A stretch of DNA of 52,809 bases. It comes from an uncultured Bacteroidota bacterium (lineage in GTDB: Bacteria; Bacteroidota; Bacteroidia; Chitinophagales; Chitinophagaceae). Positions 51,705-52,809 of this stretch are shown here, piece by piece. The notes under the pieces are model-generated. The model was not told the origin of the DNA, made no database searches, and saw only the letters and a program-made list of their open reading frames with translations. How positions within the stretch are numbered: the first letter of the stretch is position 1; every line of letters starts with the position of its first letter. The stretch covers positions 83,768 through 136,576 of the forward strand of contig CADEDV010000002.1 of the NCBI GenBank assembly GCA_902826165.1, given 5' to 3'. Both the position numbers and the translations under genes were made by a program.

Positions 51705-52571
51705 TTAATATCCATACTCTTTTAACTGGAGATCATTTTCTCTCCATTTGGGTTTCACTTTGACAAACAATTCCAGGAAAACCTTTTGCTGCAGAAAAGC
51801 TTCAATATCCTGTCTTGCCGCTGTTCCAATTTTCTTGATCATGCTGCCGCCTTCCCCGATCAGGATCACTTTTTGTGTCTCCCGGTGTACAATGATATCT
51901 GCCACAATTTTGACCAATGTTGTCTTCTCTTTAAATTCCCTGACCAATACAGCAGTATGATAAGGTATCTCATCCTGTGATAACTCGTATATTTTTTCCC
52001 GTATCAGTTCGCTGACAAAGAATTTGGTCGGCAGATCACTGATATCATCATCGGTATAAAACGGATCGCCTTCCGGTAATAATTCCAGTATCGGTTTCAG
52101 GAAATTCTTGATATTGATACCACTTGTCGCAGTGATCGTCAGCGTTTTCCTGCAATAAGTTTTGCTTTCAAAAAAACTCACTGCCTCCTTTATTTTTTCC
52201 TGCGATGCCCGGTCAATCTTATTGATGACCACCACCGCAGGCACTTTTAACTTTAAGGCTTCAAAGATGGTATTACACTCTTCCCAGTTTTCATTTACAT
52301 CAACGATCAGCAGGGCTACGTCAGCGTCTTCCAACGCACCTTTAACCGCCTGCATCATTTTTTCATGCAGTTTATACCGGGGCTCAATAATACCCGGGGT
52401 ATCTGAAAAAATTACCTGGTAATCTTTTTCGGTCATGATTGCTTTGATCCGGTGCCTTGTGGTCTGCACTTTGGGAGATACGATAGCCAGTTTTTCTCCC
52501 ATTAATGCATTAAGCAAAGTGCTTTTCCCCGCATTGGGCCTTCCGAAAATATTGACAAACCCTGTTTTCAT
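51705..52571 (-). CDS. era: GTPase Era
   Basis: A 288-residue GTPase that helps 16S rRNA maturation. G1 is G-R-P-N-A-G-K-S-T; D-T-P-G-I and N-K-I-D follow. The C-terminal KH domain has G-E-G-G-S-M-I-K-K-I-G, which binds 16S rRNA. Length is normal. Confidence 0.97.
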   Translation of the reverse strand: MKTGFVNIFGRPNAGKSTLLNALMGEKLAIVSPKVQTTRHRIKAIMTEKDYQVIFSDTPGIIEPRYKLHEKMMQAVKGALEDADVALLIVDVNENWEECNTIFEALKLKVPAVVVINKIDRASQEKIKEAVSFFESKTYCRKTLTITATSGINIKNFLKPILELLPEGDPFYTDDDISDLPTKFFVSELIREKIYELSQDEIPYHTAVLVREFKEKTTLVKIVADIIVHRETQKVILIGEGGSMIKKIGTAARQDIEAFLQQKVFLELFVKVKPKWRENDLQLKEYGY

Positions 52572-52681
52572 TGAAAAAAATTCAAGCCGATGACTTCAAC
52601 TTGACTGCGGTAAGGCAGAGCCTAAGAATTGAGGAGGTGATCAATCTTGGCAGTTGAAGTTCAACTGTTAAGAAAAAATTG

Positions 52682-52709
52682 AAAAAGCCAAACCGGGGTT
52701 TGGCCTTTT
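52682..52709 (-). terminator. Terminator downstream of the initiator tRNA
   Basis: AAAAAGCCAAACC and GGTTTGGCCTTTT form a GC/A-T stem, with U-rich flanks on both strands. It ends the tRNA transcript 3 bases after the CCA. Confidence 0.8.
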
Positions 52710-52712
52710 CGT

Positions 52713-52787
<75 letters not shown>

Positions 52788-52809
52788 ATGTGGAGCGCAA
52801 AGGTAACCG

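Noticed and set aside
52590..52670. Partial inverted repeats (ACTTCAACTTGACTGC and GCAGTTGAAGT)
   Set aside because: The match is imperfect and no gene function could be attached.

Overview
The window reads as chromosomal DNA of a Bacteroidota member, most likely of the Chitinophagaceae or a close relative. The reasons are two secreted proteins with type IX secretion (T9SS) C-terminal sorting domains, a PorW/SprE-like T9SS protein, a DUF4954 protein, an OmpA protein with TSP3 repeats, almost no Shine-Dalgarno sequences, and many promoters of the Bacteroidota form (TTG or TTTG at -33, TAnnTTTG at -7). I see no transposase, integrase, phage or CRISPR array. The accessory signal is confined to a few inserted genes and short palindromic repeats. 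No gene-free stretch exceeds 300 bases.

Layout. 1-2.6 kb: an acetyltransferase, then a leftward set of cell-envelope genes (truncated M23-like membrane protein, bactofilin, AtpZ, a small membrane protein, SprT-like protease). 2.7-8.9 kb: PorW/SprE-like protein, class A penicillin-binding protein and a cupin, all rightward. 8.9-12.1 kb: OmpA/TSP3 protein and L,D-transpeptidase, leftward. 12.2-22.1 kb: a membrane protein, then the leftward aromatic amino acid cluster pheA, aminotransferase, tyrA, DAHP synthase/chorismate mutase, aroB, aroA, aroC. Non-aromatic passenger genes sit inside it and after it (HEPN-like gene, small J1-like gene, DUF952). 22.1-26 kb: DEAD-box helicase, an Ala-rich lipoprotein, and a rightward pair of ECF sigma factor and membrane-anchored trypsin-like protease. 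26-41.6 kb: mostly housekeeping genes (nucleotidyltransferase, PLP enzyme, lipB, rluD-like, def, ruvX, ubiA-like, trmH-like, DUF4139, mutS) plus a PA14-like T9SS cargo, a CHRD lipoprotein and a SET-domain protein. 41.7-47.7 kb: mgtE, glmS, DUF4954 and DUF1801, rightward. 47.7-52.8 kb: a large T9SS cargo, a second Ala-rich lipoprotein, der, era and an initiator tRNA, all leftward.

The main regulatory discovery is directly upstream of pheA. A promoter drives a 29-codon leader ORF with 6 Phe and 3 Tyr codons in 11 positions. It is followed by a 12-bp terminator hairpin whose 5' arm can pair instead with a segment just after the Phe codons. This is the architecture of ribosome-mediated attenuation and probably controls the whole aromatic cluster. 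The second system of note is an ECF sigma factor translationally coupled to a protein that joins an anti-sigma-like cytoplasmic region, one membrane segment and a periplasmic trypsin-like protease with an intact catalytic triad. A third theme is several families of short palindromic repeats, one of which has entered the coding frame of the aminotransferase. A fourth is the repeated placement of the -7 promoter element only 4-8 bases before start codons, which predicts leaderless mRNAs.
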